From positions 372,001-436,000 of the forward strand of contig NZ_CP019082.1 in the NCBI RefSeq assembly GCF_001956985.1: a stretch of 64,000 nucleotides of DNA. The letters are read 5' to 3'. Below the pieces are notes generated by a model. The model saw only the letters and a list, made by a program, of their open reading frames with translations, searched no databases and was not told the origin of the DNA. Shown here in pieces: positions 1 through 10,038 of this stretch (the first letter of the stretch is position 1; every line of letters starts with the position of its first letter). The DNA comes from Paludisphaera borealis. Its GTDB lineage: Bacteria; Planctomycetota; Planctomycetia; Isosphaerales; Isosphaeraceae. Position numbers and translations under genes: made by a program.

Positions 1-273
1 ATGGGCCGCCTCGACCCCCTCCGCGTTGAAGACCAGCTCGCGGTGGCCTCCGCCCGGGCAGATCAGCACCGCCGCGCCCGTCGCCTTGTCTTTAGGCGGG
101 AGGAAGACCGTGACCGACGGGTTGTGAATGTTCTTGACCCAGTAATCCTTCGCCTGTTCCGCCTCGTCGCGCCGGGCTTCGAAGCCGGGCGGGCCCTTCG
201 GCCAGAGCGGGACGACCTGGGGATCGTCGGCGGCAAACGCGGCGGTCAGGACGAGGGCGAGCGTCGTCAGCAT
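1..273 (-). CDS. Secreted alpha/beta hydrolase (esterase/lipase type), partial
   Basis: N-terminal 91 codons of a minus-strand gene whose 3' end lies outside the window. The product opens with a signal peptide (MLTTLALVLTAAFA, then ADDP), so it is exported. It continues with LWPKGPPGFE and reaches an ICPGGGH segment; a Gly-Gly-Gly-His turn of this type forms the oxyanion hole of acetyl-xylan-esterase-like and BD-FAE alpha/beta hydrolases. The nucleophile elbow is not in view. It lies just downstream of the DUF1552 and DUF1592-type genes on the same strand (46-nt gap) and may belong to that transcription unit. The family assignment is good; the substrate is unknown. Confidence 0.7.
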   Translation of the reverse strand, partial: MLTTLALVLTAAFAADDPQVVPLWPKGPPGFEARRDEAEQAKDYWVKNIHNPSVTVFLPPKDKATGAAVLICPGGGHRELVFNAEGVEAAH

Positions 274-319
274 GGGCGGGAACTCCGATCGATCCAGGGC
301 GTGCGAGGGCGTTCGCGAG

Positions 320-1714
320 TCAGACGTTGGCGAGTCGGGCGTCGGAATCGCCGAACCGCTCCACGTCGTGGAGCCCCATCCGGTCGGCCATACTCAGGTA
401 GAGGTTCGACAACGGCTTGGAGCCGTGCTTGACGTACCGCCCGGGCGTGAGGACGCCGCCGCCCGCGCCCGCCAGCACGACGGGCAAGTTATCGTGGGTG
501 TGGCGGTTGGCGTCGGCGTTGCCGCTGCCGTAGACGATCATCGAATTATGCAGCAGCGACTTGCCGTCGACGTCGTTCGTCGACTGGAGCTTCTCCAGGA
601 ATTTGCCGAACTGGCGGACGTACCAGAGGTCGATGTCGGCGACCTTCTGGACCCAATCAGGCCGGTTCTGGTGGTGGCTGAGGTCGTGGTGCCCCTCGGA
701 GATCCCGATCTGGTCGAACGAGCGGTTGCTGCCGTCGTGGGCCAGCAGCAAGGTCGCCACCCGCGTCGAATCGGTCTGGAACGCCAGGATCAGCATGTCG
801 AACATGAGCTGGACATAGTCGGCGAATTCCGGGGGGACGCCCTCGGGCGTGTCGCGCTGGGGGGCGCGCGCGTCGCCGAACCGCTCGGTCTTCTCGATCC
901 GGGTCTCGATGTCGCGGACCCCGCCGAGGTACTGGTCGAGCTTCCTGGAGTCTTCGGAGCCGAGCCGGCGCTGCATCGAGCGGGCGTCGTCGAGCGCGAA
1001 GTCGAGGATCGACCGCTGCTCGTGACGGCGGCGTTCCAGGTTCGCCTTGCGCTCGCCCGGCTTGCCGGCGCCGAACAAGCGCTCGAAGGCTAGCCGAGGA
1101 TTCGACTCCGGCGGCATCGGCGTCGTCGGCGAACTCCACGAGAGGTTGAACTGGTAGGCGCACGAGTACCCCGAGTCGCACGCCCCGGCTCTCCGGCCCG
1201 AGTCGCAGGCGAGCTCCAGCGACGGGAACCGCGTGAGGTGGCCGACCCGGCGGGCGATCATCTGGTCGATCGAGACTCCGGCGCGGATGTCGGTGGCGCT
1301 CTTCTTGAGCCGGACGCCGGTCAGGAACGTGCCATTGCCGCGCGCATGGTCGCCGGCGCCGTCGGGACCCCCCTCGGCCGTCTTGTGGTTCAGGCCGCCG
1401 CAGACCTGGACCAGCCCCTTGAGGGGTTCCAGCGGTTGGAGCGTCTTCTTGAACTGGAAGTCGGCCCCCTCGCCGCTGGGCCACCACGAGGCGGGGATGG
1501 CGCCGTTGGGGAAGTAGACGAACGCCGACCGCAGCGGCGCGCCTGTGGCGGTGGTCGCCAGGGCCTCGGCCCCTTCCGAGGCGAGCAGGCGGGGGGCGCC
1601 CAGCGACGCGAACGCCGGCAGCGCGATCGATGCGCCCAGGCCGCGAAGGAAAAAGCGGCGGCTGAGGTCGGCCGGGCGTCGCACGTCGGCGGATTCGAGT
1701 CCCGAGTTCATCAT
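320..1714 (-). CDS. DUF1552 protein with twin-arginine signal
   Basis: A 464-residue exported protein of the planctomycete DUF1552 family (PF07586). Residues 18-30 hold a twin-arginine signal (SRRFFLRG) followed by an alanine-rich hydrophobic stretch. The body has family features such as YFPNGAIPASWWP near the start, a conserved GGLNHKT segment, GVSIDQMIA, and the late MIVYGSGNADANRHTH segment. It lies 7 nt after the stop of the DUF1592-type cytochrome gene, the standard pairing for this family, so the two are probably co-transcribed and act together in the periplasm. No catalytic role is established for DUF1552; a part in exported polymer or sulfated-sugar breakdown is a guess. Confidence 0.93.
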   Translation of the reverse strand: MMNSGLESADVRRPADLSRRFFLRGLGASIALPAFASLGAPRLLASEGAEALATTATGAPLRSAFVYFPNGAIPASWWPSGEGADFQFKKTLQPLEPLKGLVQVCGGLNHKTAEGGPDGAGDHARGNGTFLTGVRLKKSATDIRAGVSIDQMIARRVGHLTRFPSLELACDSGRRAGACDSGYSCAYQFNLSWSSPTTPMPPESNPRLAFERLFGAGKPGERKANLERRRHEQRSILDFALDDARSMQRRLGSEDSRKLDQYLGGVRDIETRIEKTERFGDARAPQRDTPEGVPPEFADYVQLMFDMLILAFQTDSTRVATLLLAHDGSNRSFDQIGISEGHHDLSHHQNRPDWVQKVADIDLWYVRQFGKFLEKLQSTNDVDGKSLLHNSMIVYGSGNADANRHTHDNLPVVLAGAGGGVLTPGRYVKHGSKPLSNLYLSMADRMGLHDVERFGDSDARLANV

Positions 1715-1721
1715 CGAGTCC

Positions 1722-4340
1722 TTATTCGGAGGGATGAGACGCCCGGCCGGCGTCTGGGTCGGGGAGCTTCGCGGAGTCCGCCGTCGTCGATCGACGGCGC
1801 TTCTGGAACGGGACGGATTCGACGATCCCCGCGATCAAGGCGGAGGCGCGGCCTTCGCCCCCCTCGATCCGTCCCACGATCAAATCGACGGCCTCGACGT
1901 CGTACGCTTCGAGGCCGCGACCGAGCGCGTAAGTCAGCAGCTTCTCGGTCAGGCAGCGGTAGAACTCGCGGCGGTGGTTCTCGACCAGGAGCTTCTTCAG
2001 CTCGCGAATCCCCACGAACGATTCGCCCGAGACCAGCTTTCCCGAAGCGTCGACGGGGCCGGCTCGCTCGGCGTCGCGCCATCGCCCGAGCGCATTGAAG
2101 TTTTCGAGGGCCAACCCCAGCGGGTCCATCTGCGCGTGGCACGCGACGCAGGAAGGCTGGCTGCGGTGCAGGGTCATCAGTTCCCGGACACTCGGATTGC
2201 GGCCGGCGGCTTTCTTGCCGGAATCCTCCAGCGCCGGCAGGTTCGGCGGCGGCGGGGCCGGGGGCGAGCCCAGGATGTTGTCGAGGATGTAGAGGCCGCG
2301 CTTCACGGGCGAGGTTCGGTCGGGGTTCGACGTGACGGTCAGGACTGTCCCCTGCGTCAACACGCCGCCGCGCGGGCTTTCCTTGGGCAGCGTCACCCGT
2401 CGCATCGAATCGCCCGCGACGCCCTCGATCCCATAGGCTTTCGCCAACCGCTCGTTCACGAACGTGTAATCGCTGTCGAGCAGGTCCAGGAGCGGGCGAT
2501 TCTCCCGGACGACGTGCTCGAAGTACATTTCGGTCTCGCGCCGCATGGCGCGCCGAAGGTCGCCGGTCAGCTCGAACTCGCGGAACCGGCGGAACGAGCC
2601 GAAGAGCGAGCCGCGAGCCTGCTGCAGCTCTTTGTTCTCGGCCTCGCTGAGCGTTTCGGGCGGCTTGCGGTTCAGCTCGCGGAACCGATTGCGCCGCGCT
2701 TCCGCCTCGGGGTCCGGCTTCTGGTCGCGGGACATGACGGCGGGCGCGTTGATGACGACCGCTTCGACGTCGCGGGCCTGGAGCCACTGGCCGACGAAAT
2801 TGCGGATGAACTCCCCCGAACGCGGGTCGGCGAGCATCCGATCGACCTGGGCCTGGAGGTTCGCGCGGAGCTTGTGCGCGCCGGCCAGCCGGATCAGCTC
2901 GGCGTCGGGCATGGACGACCACAGGAAGTACGAGAGCCGCGACGCCAGGGCGTATTCGTCGATCAGCGGATATCGGTCGGTCGATCCCGCCTCGACGGTT
3001 TCTTCGCGGAAGAGGAACCGGGGCGAGGTCAGGACGGCCGCCATCGCTTGCGCCACGCCGGCCTCGAAGGTCGCCCCGTCCCGGGACGAGACGGCCTCGA
3101 CCAGGGCCGCGAGCCGATCCTTCGTCGCGTCGTCCACAGGGCGCCGGAACGCGCGCTCGGCGAACGGCCCGAGGATCTCGCGGGCGTAGAGTCGTCGGCC
3201 GTCGGCGTCGGCGGGGACCGCGCGCGGGAAGAACTTCGCGTAGTCGGGCGGGCGGACCCAGAACCGCTCGTCCATCGGCCCGCGCAGGGTCGCCGACCGG
3301 ATTCTGATCGACAGCGACCGGACCCGCTTCTCGTCGGGCGTGAGCGGCTGGACCTCGACCGTCAGCGTGTGCGGGCCGGACTTCCAGTCGCGATCGAACT
3401 CGAACCGAAACGACTTGCCTTCCTGCCGGACGAACTCGCGGCGGAGCAGCTCCTCGCCGTCGGCGCGAAAGACGAGCCGGCAGCGGTTGTAGTCGTTCTG
3501 GCCGTCGACGTAGCGTTCGTTCGCCGACAGGTCCAGGATCAACTGGTATCGGCCGTCGTGCTCGACCACGCCGACGGCCGACGCCGTCGACGCCTCGTAG
3601 TAAGACAACGAGGCCGGGCCCGCCTCGCCTTTCCCTTTGCCGTCGCCGTCCCGCCGGAAGCCGTGGATCACCTGCTCGGCGACGACCTTCGAGACCGTCG
3701 GCACGGTCCGGGAGATGATCGCATCGGCGGCCGCGAGGTACTTCTCCAGAAGCAACGGCGAGAGCGTGAGCACGTCGCCGATGTTGTCGAACCCGTGGCC
3801 CGAGTCGTCGGGCGGGAACTCGGAGGCGGTGTCGTAATCCACGCCGATCAGGTCGCGGATCGTGTTGCGGTACTCGACCCGGTTGAGCCGGCGGACCGTG
3901 ACGCGCCCCGGGTCGGGGTCTTTCGAGTCGATCCCGATCGCCCCGTACTTGATCCACTCCTCCAACCGCCGGAACTCGTCGGCCGTCGGCTTCGGCTTGC
4001 CGGGCGGAGGCATGATCCCGGATCGGAGATTCTTGATCACCGCGTGCCACACCTTGGGGGCGCTGCGCGCGGCCTCCTCATCGGCGACTTCGTCGAGGGC
4101 CAGCCCTCCCTTCTTCTCCCCCAGGCCGTGGCAGCCGTAGCAGTATTGCTCGAGGATCGCCTCGACGGCGTCGGAGGCACGGGCCGGGGCCAGATCGTCG
4201 CCCGCCGAGGCGCGACCGTCCAGCCCGCACCAACCGACCAGTCCCGCCGCCGCGAACCACGCAAGCCAGCGCGCGGCGCGAGCGCGCCTCGCCCCGCGAG
4301 TGGACTTTCCCCCCGGTATATCGCTCATTTTAGAGATCAT
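1722..4340 (-). CDS. Planctomycete c-type cytochrome protein (DUF1587/1592/1588/1585/1595 type)
   Basis: A secreted protein of about 872 residues with the standard DUF1587-DUF1595-DUF1592-DUF1588-DUF1585 series. A c-type haem motif CYGCH sits near the N-terminus (QYCYGCHGLGEKKGG). Later marks are RLNRVEYRNTIRDL (DUF1587), SRLSYFLWSSMPD (DUF1592), DYTFVNERLAKAYG and RGLYILDNILGSPPAPPP (DUF1588), and a second CVACH motif followed by MDPLGLALENF. The frame opens further upstream. I chose the ATG at 4340 because it gives a compact basic N-terminus before the hydrophobic segment and has a GGTGAG element just upstream. It precedes the DUF1552 gene by 7 nt. The role is probably periplasmic electron transfer linked to an unknown oxidation; the substrate is unknown. 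Confidence 0.92.
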   Translation of the reverse strand: MISKMSDIPGGKSTRGARRARAARWLAWFAAAGLVGWCGLDGRASAGDDLAPARASDAVEAILEQYCYGCHGLGEKKGGLALDEVADEEAARSAPKVWHAVIKNLRSGIMPPPGKPKPTADEFRRLEEWIKYGAIGIDSKDPDPGRVTVRRLNRVEYRNTIRDLIGVDYDTASEFPPDDSGHGFDNIGDVLTLSPLLLEKYLAAADAIISRTVPTVSKVVAEQVIHGFRRDGDGKGKGEAGPASLSYYEASTASAVGVVEHDGRYQLILDLSANERYVDGQNDYNRCRLVFRADGEELLRREFVRQEGKSFRFEFDRDWKSGPHTLTVEVQPLTPDEKRVRSLSIRIRSATLRGPMDERFWVRPPDYAKFFPRAVPADADGRRLYAREILGPFAERAFRRPVDDATKDRLAALVEAVSSRDGATFEAGVAQAMAAVLTSPRFLFREETVEAGSTDRYPLIDEYALASRLSYFLWSSMPDAELIRLAGAHKLRANLQAQVDRMLADPRSGEFIRNFVGQWLQARDVEAVVINAPAVMSRDQKPDPEAEARRNRFRELNRKPPETLSEAENKELQQARGSLFGSFRRFREFELTGDLRRAMRRETEMYFEHVVRENRPLLDLLDSDYTFVNERLAKAYGIEGVAGDSMRRVTLPKESPRGGVLTQGTVLTVTSNPDRTSPVKRGLYILDNILGSPPAPPPPNLPALEDSGKKAAGRNPSVRELMTLHRSQPSCVACHAQMDPLGLALENFNALGRWRDAERAGPVDASGKLVSGESFVGIRELKKLLVENHRREFYRCLTEKLLTYALGRGLEAYDVEAVDLIVGRIEGGEGRASALIAGIVESVPFQKRRRSTTADSAKLPDPDAGRASHPSE

Positions 4341-4450
4341 CGGCTCACCAGTGGGGTGGTGTGGCGGGATTTTTCGGCGGCGCAAGAGAAGTAGGCGACG
4401 AAATCACCGTGGCCGTGCTCGATAATATCCGAAAGGTCCGAAAAGGGCGA

Positions 4451-5452
4451 TCACCCGCCCGGCGCCGGGGCCGGCGCCTTCGCGGCGGCGGCCGGAACCA
4501 GCAAGGTTCGGTTGCTGTCGTCTTTCGCGTCGTCCGTCCTCGGATAATCGCGCCACAGCCAGCGAAGCATCTCGGGCATGATCGCCCCGCCCTGCTTGTT
4601 GGAATGCGTGCCGATGCCCCAGGTGAAATTGACGTCGTACTTCTTCTCCGTCAGCGCCTGGACCATCTTGATGTTCTGCGCATGCCAGTCGCGGGTCGGG
4701 TCGTAGCTTCCGTCGCGCCGGAGGCCGCGGTTGTCGTTGACGCCGTCTTGCAAGAAGATGCGGATCGGCTTGGGCTCGCTCTTGCGGATCAGGTCGGGGT
4801 AGACGTGCCCCCCCATGATGTTGGTGAAGCTGCCGATCGTGCTGACGACCTTGCGGAACTGGTCGGGTCGGTGCCAGGCCACGGTGAACGCGCAGATCGC
4901 ACCCGAGCTGGCCCCCGAGATCGCCCGGTTCTCCGGGTCGGGGGAGATGTTGTACTGCTTGGTGATCACCGGCAGCAGCTCGTCGACGATGAGCTTCGAG
5001 TACTTGTCGTCGAGCGCGTTGTATTCCACGCGACGGTTGGTGGTGCCGTCGCCCCAATTAGAGTCGGATGCTTCCTTCTGTTCGGAGGTGTGGCCCGGGT
5101 TGATGAAGACGCCGATCGTGACCGGCATCTCGCGCCGGTGGATCAGGTTGTCGAAGACATAGGGAATCCGGTAGCTTCCCTTCAGGCCGACGTAGGCGTG
5201 GCCGTCGAAGAAGACCATGAGGCACGCCGGCTTCGACGGGTCGTACTGGGCCGGGACGTAGACCCAATAATCGCGAGTGGTGTTCGGATAAACGGTGCTC
5301 GGCAAGGCGGCCGGCCCGACGACCTTGCCCTGGGGAACCCCCTCGTGGGGCTCGGAATCGGGACCGAGGTGGTAGACGTCGTCGGGGGGCGCGGCGAACC
5401 CGCTCGCCACGCCCAACAACATCGCCAGCGCGCAAGCCATTGCCATTTTCAT
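4451..5452 (-). CDS. Secreted esterase, Fes/esterase-D-like
   Basis: A 333-residue alpha/beta hydrolase of the putative esterase family (PF00756; enterochelin-esterase-like). The N-terminus is a signal peptide ([20 protein letters not shown]). The nucleophile elbow is GASSG, preceded by [19 protein letters not shown] and [10 protein letters not shown] are the family's first strands. A late THSNKQGG segment supplies a plausible catalytic His, and the DGVNDNRG turn a plausible acid. The C-terminus ends in a short Ala/Pro tail. It stands alone between the cytochrome gene and the DUF1080 gene on the same strand, 75 nt from the latter. Related proteins cleave feruloyl, acyl or siderophore esters; which one applies here cannot be read from the sequence. 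Confidence 0.85.
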   Translation of the reverse strand: MKMAMACALAMLLGVASGFAAPPDDVYHLGPDSEPHEGVPQGKVVGPAALPSTVYPNTTRDYWVYVPAQYDPSKPACLMVFFDGHAYVGLKGSYRIPYVFDNLIHRREMPVTIGVFINPGHTSEQKEASDSNWGDGTTNRRVEYNALDDKYSKLIVDELLPVITKQYNISPDPENRAISGASSGAICAFTVAWHRPDQFRKVVSTIGSFTNIMGGHVYPDLIRKSEPKPIRIFLQDGVNDNRGLRRDGSYDPTRDWHAQNIKMVQALTEKKYDVNFTWGIGTHSNKQGGAIMPEMLRWLWRDYPRTDDAKDDSNRTLLVPAAAAKAPAPAPGG

Positions 5453-5527
5453 ATCGCTGCTCCGGTTGAATTGGATCCGTCGCCGACGATAACCCGCGCG
5501 TGACGCCGTCGCAAGGGGCGGCGCGTC

Positions 5528-6253
5528 TTACGGTCGATCGGCCGGGGGCGTCCCCGACGCGGGGCCGAGGGGCCGGAGCTTGATGTTGCGGTACCAGCAG
5601 TCGGCCCCGTGATCCTGTAGGCCGATGTATCCCGCTCTCGGGTGGTCTTTGTAGGCGACGTCGAACTTGTGCGCCGAGCCGTCGGGGCGCTTGTTCGGCT
5701 CGTTCCACTCGTCGAAGTCGACGTGCGACACGCGCCGGCCGTTGACTTCCACGTCGATCCGGCTGCGGTCGGACGTGATCTGGATATGGTTCCACTCGCC
5801 GACGGGCTTCATCGCGTTGACCTCGGTGGCGACGAGGTCGTAGATCGCCCCCGTGGTGTGGAACCCCGGCCCCTCGGTCGCGTCGATGGCGATCTCGACG
5901 CCGTTGAAGCCGACGTCCTTGCCCGGCCGGGCCGTCAGCGGGTTGGTCCGGATGAAGATCCCGCTGTTGCAGTTCGGGGTGATCTTGAAGTCGAGGGAGA
6001 GCACGAAGTTTTCCAGCGGCTTCTCGTAAACCAGCATGTAATCGCAGGGATGGGGGTTCAGGCTGCCGTCCTGGACGTGCGACGCGGGCAGCGGCTTGCC
6101 CTTCGGCGTCATCCAGCCCTTGGTCGTCGCGCCGTCGAAAAGCAGCAGCCAGCCGTCCTTCATCTCCTGCGCGGTCAGCGCGTCGTCGTCAGCCCGGGCC
6201 GCGGTCGCCGACGTTCCGACCAGGACGAGGGCAATGATGAAACGAAGGAGCAT
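5528..6253 (-). CDS. DUF1080 (3-keto-disaccharide hydrolase domain) protein
   Basis: A 241-residue exported protein with a signal peptide (ending ATAARA) and one DUF1080/PF06439 concanavalin-like fold. Family marks are GWLLLFDGATTKGW at the start, FVLSLDFKITPNCNSGIFIR in the middle, then GPGFHTTGAIYDL, WNHIQITSDRSRIDVEVNG and YIGLQDHG. Members of this family have been linked to 3-keto-disaccharide hydrolysis, or act as carbohydrate-binding partners. The neighbouring esterase gene points the same way, toward secreted polysaccharide breakdown. The length is normal for a single-domain member. Confidence 0.9.
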   Translation of the reverse strand: MLLRFIIALVLVGTSATAARADDDALTAQEMKDGWLLLFDGATTKGWMTPKGKPLPASHVQDGSLNPHPCDYMLVYEKPLENFVLSLDFKITPNCNSGIFIRTNPLTARPGKDVGFNGVEIAIDATEGPGFHTTGAIYDLVATEVNAMKPVGEWNHIQITSDRSRIDVEVNGRRVSHVDFDEWNEPNKRPDGSAHKFDVAYKDHPRAGYIGLQDHGADCWYRNIKLRPLGPASGTPPADRP

Positions 6254-6463
6254 GATGTCACCTGTGTTGGTGTGGCGGATTCTCTCGGAGCGGCCAACCG
6301 TTGCGATATTCCGTTGCGCGGGGGGCGAGGAGCCGCACTTGGTAATGGCCGGGGGAGCGCGTCATGGGCTTGGCGACGGCCTCGTATCGACTTGTCCGAC
6401 GAGCGTCGAGCCGGATGATAGATCACGGCTCGACCGGCTTCAAGAGGATGGCACAGTGAGCCG

Positions 6464-6583
6464 GGCGAGGACGTCGCGGTGCTCGCGGGCCTGGCCGGAG
6501 CGCGGTGGATCAAGATCGAGGACGTCTTTCGACGCGTGCTCATGGTGTTGAAACCCGATGCGTTTCTGGGATGCTTCCTCGTG
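6464..6583 (+). pseudogene. Possible ISAs1-family transposase N-terminal remnant
   Basis: A 40-codon stretch with coding-like composition reads GEDVAVLAGLAGARWIKIED and then VFRRVLMVLKPDAFLGCFL. The second part resembles the N-terminal region of ISAs1/H-repeat transposases, where the pattern is HDTFxRVFxxLDPxxFxxCFL. No start codon or catalytic core is left, the frame soon stops, and no inverted repeats were found. It lies in the 437-bp gap between the divergent DUF1080 and DUF1592-type genes. The match is from memory of the family, so confidence is modest. Confidence 0.35.
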
Positions 6584-6690
6584 ACACGTTCGTTTGCGCC
6601 CGCCCTGCCTCTCATTACACTGTTAAACATTGTCTGGATCTGATACGATCGCATTACCAGACAGGGAGCCGTGACTGTGGGAGGAAGTCG

Positions 6691-8706
6691 ATGGTAAGGC
6701 GATGGCCCGCGCCGGTGCTGTTTTCCGCCCTCATGCTCGCCGCAGCGTTCACCGCCTTCATGCCGGTCGCCTTCGCGCAGGCGACCCGCGTGGTGGATGA
6801 GTCGTTCTTCGTCGAGAGCGCGTACCCCATGCTGCACGCCGTTCAGTGCGAACGGTGTCACAGCGACAATGGCGTGGCGTCCGAGGCGCGGCTCGCATTC
6901 CCCGAGACCGACGCGGGCCGTGACCAGATCACGGCGTTCGGGCTCTCGCTGATGGATCTGGTCGATCGGAAGAACCCTGAGCAATCGATGTTGCTGCGGA
7001 AGCCGACGAAGCGGGTGAAACACACCGGCGGCCAGCGAATCAAGCCGGGCAGCGACGAAGAAGCCGTGTTGCTGCGCTGGATCAACTACCTGGCCGGCCT
7101 TTCCGACGAGCAGGTGCGCCAGGCGCGCGAGCGAATCGCTCGGTCCGATCCGCGCGGGGTGGAGGCGTTGGCGGTGCGGCGTCTGACGCACAGCCAGTAC
7201 AACCAGACCGTGCGCGACCTGCTCGGCGATCAGATCCAGCCCGCCAGCGGCTTCCCGAAAGAGGACTTCGTCAACGGGTTCAAGAACCAGCTTGAGGGGC
7301 AGGGAATTTCGCCGCTCCAGGCGGAAGCCTACAGCAAAGCGGCCGAGCGACTCGCTCGGGCGGCCTTTCGAGGCGGCGACCAACACGGACTGATCCCCCG
7401 CCAGCCCGCGTCGCCCACGGACGCCGCATGCGTCGACGCGTTCGTTCGCCAGTTCGGCCTCAAGGCGTTCCGGCGCCCCTTGACCGACGACGAGGCTCGC
7501 CGCTATTCCGGCCTGTTCCTCGAAGAGGTCGGCCGCGCGAAGAACTTCCAGGCGGGGGCCTCGATGGTGATCGAGGCGATGCTTCAGTCGCCGCATTTCC
7601 TATTCCGCATCGAACGGGGAGCGGACAGCCCCGCCGCGCCCTTCGAGATCGCCAGCCGCCTCTCGTATCTCCTCTGGGGGACGACGCCCAGCGACGAACT
7701 GCTGCGCGCCGCTGGAAAAGGAGACCTGGCGACGGCGGAGCAGATCGAAGCCTCGGCCCGGCGGATGCTCGAAGATCCCCGCGCCCGGCCTGCGATGGAG
7801 GAGTTTCTGGCGCAATGGATGCGCTTCGACCGCGTCCTCGAAGCCACTCGCGATCGCAGGAGGTTTCGCGAATTCAACGCCGACGTCGCCGCGGCGATGG
7901 TGGAGGAGACGCGGCGGTTGTTCAGCCACCTGGTCTGGAACGATCAGAACTTCATGGAGTTCTTCACCGCCGACTACACCTTCGTGAATTCGGACCTCGC
8001 CCGGCTCTACGGTCTGCCGGCGCCCGGCGAGGAATTCGCGAAGGTGGAGTATCCGGCGGATTCCGGCCGTTCCGGCGTACTGGGGCACGGCAGTTTCTTG
8101 GTGTTGACCAGCACCCCTTCCGAAACCTCCCCGACCGCGCGGGGGCTGTTCGTCCGGAACCATTTTCTCGGCCAGGAAGTCCCGCCGCCTCCGGCCGGCG
8201 TGAACACCGTGCTGCCGAATATCACGGAAGACGCGCCGATGACCAACCGGCAGCCGCTGGCCGTCCACCTGAACAGCGAATCGTGCGCGAGTTGTCATCG
8301 CCTGCTCGACCCCATCGGCCTGGGTTTCGAGCAATACAACGCGATCGGCGCGTTCCAGAAGAAGATGGTCCTCCAGTTCCCGGGACCTCGGGGTGAAGAG
8401 GGCCGAGGGCGCAAGTCGACGATAAAAGAACTGGACGTCGACTCGTCCGGTTACATCCAGGGGATCGAGGATTCGGCTTTCTCGACCCCCCGCGAGCTGG
8501 GACGCTTGCTCGCCGCCAGCCCGACTTGCCAGAAGGCCATCGTCAAGCAGTTGTTCCGGTATGCGTTTGGTCGGCAAGAGACCGTGAACGACCAACCCGT
8601 CATCGACGCGCTGGTCGCCAAGTTTCGTGATTCCGGCTTCCGATTCCGCGAGTTGATCATCGCCCTGGTCACGTCGGAACTCTTCCTTCAGAAAGGCTCA
8701 GGTTAG
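6691..8706 (+). CDS. Planctomycete c-type cytochrome protein (DUF1587/1592/1588/1585 type), second copy
   Basis: A 671-residue paralogue of the 1.7-4.3 kb gene, on the opposite strand. The ATG at 6691 is chosen over upstream in-frame ATGs because a strong GGAGGAAG ribosome site lies 3-4 nt before it and a signal peptide follows (VLFSALMLAAAFTAFMPVAFA). It has CERCH near the N-terminus, LTHSQYNQTVRDLLG (DUF1587), SRLSYLLWGTTPSDE (DUF1592), DYTFVNSDLARLYG and RGLFVRNHFLGQEVPPPP (DUF1588), and CASCHRLLDPIGLGFEQYNAIG (DUF1585 region). It is about 200 residues shorter than the first copy: the insert between DUF1587 and DUF1595 is missing. It precedes a DUF1552 gene by 3 nt, the same pairing as in the first locus. 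Confidence 0.92.
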   Translation: MVRRWPAPVLFSALMLAAAFTAFMPVAFAQATRVVDESFFVESAYPMLHAVQCERCHSDNGVASEARLAFPETDAGRDQITAFGLSLMDLVDRKNPEQSMLLRKPTKRVKHTGGQRIKPGSDEEAVLLRWINYLAGLSDEQVRQARERIARSDPRGVEALAVRRLTHSQYNQTVRDLLGDQIQPASGFPKEDFVNGFKNQLEGQGISPLQAEAYSKAAERLARAAFRGGDQHGLIPRQPASPTDAACVDAFVRQFGLKAFRRPLTDDEARRYSGLFLEEVGRAKNFQAGASMVIEAMLQSPHFLFRIERGADSPAAPFEIASRLSYLLWGTTPSDELLRAAGKGDLATAEQIEASARRMLEDPRARPAMEEFLAQWMRFDRVLEATRDRRRFREFNADVAAAMVEETRRLFSHLVWNDQNFMEFFTADYTFVNSDLARLYGLPAPGEEFAKVEYPADSGRSGVLGHGSFLVLTSTPSETSPTARGLFVRNHFLGQEVPPPPAGVNTVLPNITEDAPMTNRQPLAVHLNSESCASCHRLLDPIGLGFEQYNAIGAFQKKMVLQFPGPRGEEGRGRKSTIKELDVDSSGYIQGIEDSAFSTPRELGRLLAASPTCQKAIVKQLFRYAFGRQETVNDQPVIDALVAKFRDSGFRFRELIIALVTSELFLQKGSG

Positions 8707-8709
8707 CTC

Positions 8710-10020
8710 ATGGCGACGCGAAATGAGTTGTCCCGCCGCACGTTTCTGAGGGGCGTGGGCCTGTCGGGGGCCGCGATTCGCATCGGATTGCCGGCGTTCG
8801 AGGCGATGTTCAATGCGGGCGGGACCGCGTACGCGGCCAGCGCGGGCGTCGCGGCCCGGCCGATCGAGACCCGGTTCGTGTACTGGTTCAACGGCAACGG
8901 GATCGTCGAGAAGTACTGGATACCGCGCGAGGACGGCGCCGACTACGAGATGACTCCCTGCCTGCAACCGCTGGCCCGGTTCCGCCAGGACGTCCACATA
9001 CTCAGCGGCGTTGACAACCCGGCGGCCCGCCTCCCCGGCCCGGGGAACGGGCACCACAACTCGATGAGCGGCCTCGTCTCCGGACAGGTGTTTTCGGGCC
9101 GAGGCGCCGGCGGCCCCTCCATCGACCAGGTGATCGCTCAGCGGATTGGCAACGACAGCCGCTTCCGCTCGCTCCAGATCGGCGTCTGCCAGGAGTCGTT
9201 CGGCGAGAGCATTCAGCGCAACATGAGCTGGGCCGGGCGCGACCGTCCACTGCCGCCGGAGATGATCCCGCACCGGCTGTTCGATCGCTTGTTCGGCTCC
9301 AGGGAGCCTTACTGGATCGACCGCAAGAAGAGCATCCTCGACGCCGTGAGCGATGAGGCGAGTTCGCTGAAGTCGGCCCTGGGACACGGCGATCAGCAGC
9401 GGCTCGACGAATACCTGACCTCGGTGCGCAGCCTGGAGCGTTCGGTCGCGAGCCTTCCCCCCGAGTACACTCAGGCTGTGGAGCAGCCGCCGGAAGGGGG
9501 CGATCTGAAGGACTGGCCTCGGATCGCGAAACTGCAAACCGACCTGCTGGTCCACGCTCTGGCCTCGCGTCAGACTCGCGTGGCGTCGTACATGCTGACC
9601 AAGTGCCAGGGACTCTCGCGGTTTCCCTGGCTGGGCCATACCTACGAACGGCACCACGAGTACACGCACGGCCGGGTGGAATCGCCCGAAGGCCAGCGGA
9701 TCTTGCGCGACATCAACCGCTGGCACGTCGAGGAGTTCGCCTACTTTCTCGCCAAGCTCAAGTCGATCCCGGAGGGCGACGGGACGCTGCTCGACCACAC
9801 TTGCGCGCTGTACGTCCACGAGCACGCCGAGGCGAATTCGCACAAGAACGCCGGCCTGGCCATGATCGCCGCCGGGCACGCGGGGAACCTGAAGACCGGG
9901 CTTCACACCCGGGTCGCCGGGACAGTGGGCGACCTGTATCTGACCCTCGCTGAAGAGGTCGTCGGCGCGCCGATCGGCGGCTTCCCCACGGGCGACAAGA
10001 AGCTGTCCCAGATCGTCTGA
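8710..10020 (+). CDS. DUF1552 protein with twin-arginine signal, second copy
   Basis: A 436-residue DUF1552 protein. Residues 8-15 form the twin-arginine motif SRRTFLRG, followed by a weakly hydrophobic stretch ending in [56 protein letters not shown] and the late [16 protein letters not shown] are the family's conserved blocks. It starts 3 nt after the stop of the cytochrome gene, so the two are an operon. It is clearly diverged from the first-locus DUF1552 protein, so this is an old paralogue rather than a recent duplication. Confidence 0.93.
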   Translation: MATRNELSRRTFLRGVGLSGAAIRIGLPAFEAMFNAGGTAYAASAGVAARPIETRFVYWFNGNGIVEKYWIPREDGADYEMTPCLQPLARFRQDVHILSGVDNPAARLPGPGNGHHNSMSGLVSGQVFSGRGAGGPSIDQVIAQRIGNDSRFRSLQIGVCQESFGESIQRNMSWAGRDRPLPPEMIPHRLFDRLFGSREPYWIDRKKSILDAVSDEASSLKSALGHGDQQRLDEYLTSVRSLERSVASLPPEYTQAVEQPPEGGDLKDWPRIAKLQTDLLVHALASRQTRVASYMLTKCQGLSRFPWLGHTYERHHEYTHGRVESPEGQRILRDINRWHVEEFAYFLAKLKSIPEGDGTLLDHTCALYVHEHAEANSHKNAGLAMIAAGHAGNLKTGLHTRVAGTVGDLYLTLAEEVVGAPIGGFPTGDKKLSQIV

Positions 10021-10038
10021 GTGGCGCGACGCCTAACT

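Noticed and set aside
1545-4394. 949-codon open frame on the plus strand
   Set aside because: Antisense to the DUF1592-type gene; Arg/Ala/Val-rich composition with no domains. The minus-strand protein has haem motifs and family blocks.
6610-6660. Promoter of the plus-strand cytochrome operon
   Set aside because: TTAAAC and TACGAT words are present but only 15 bp apart, and alternatives are equally weak; not enough to call.
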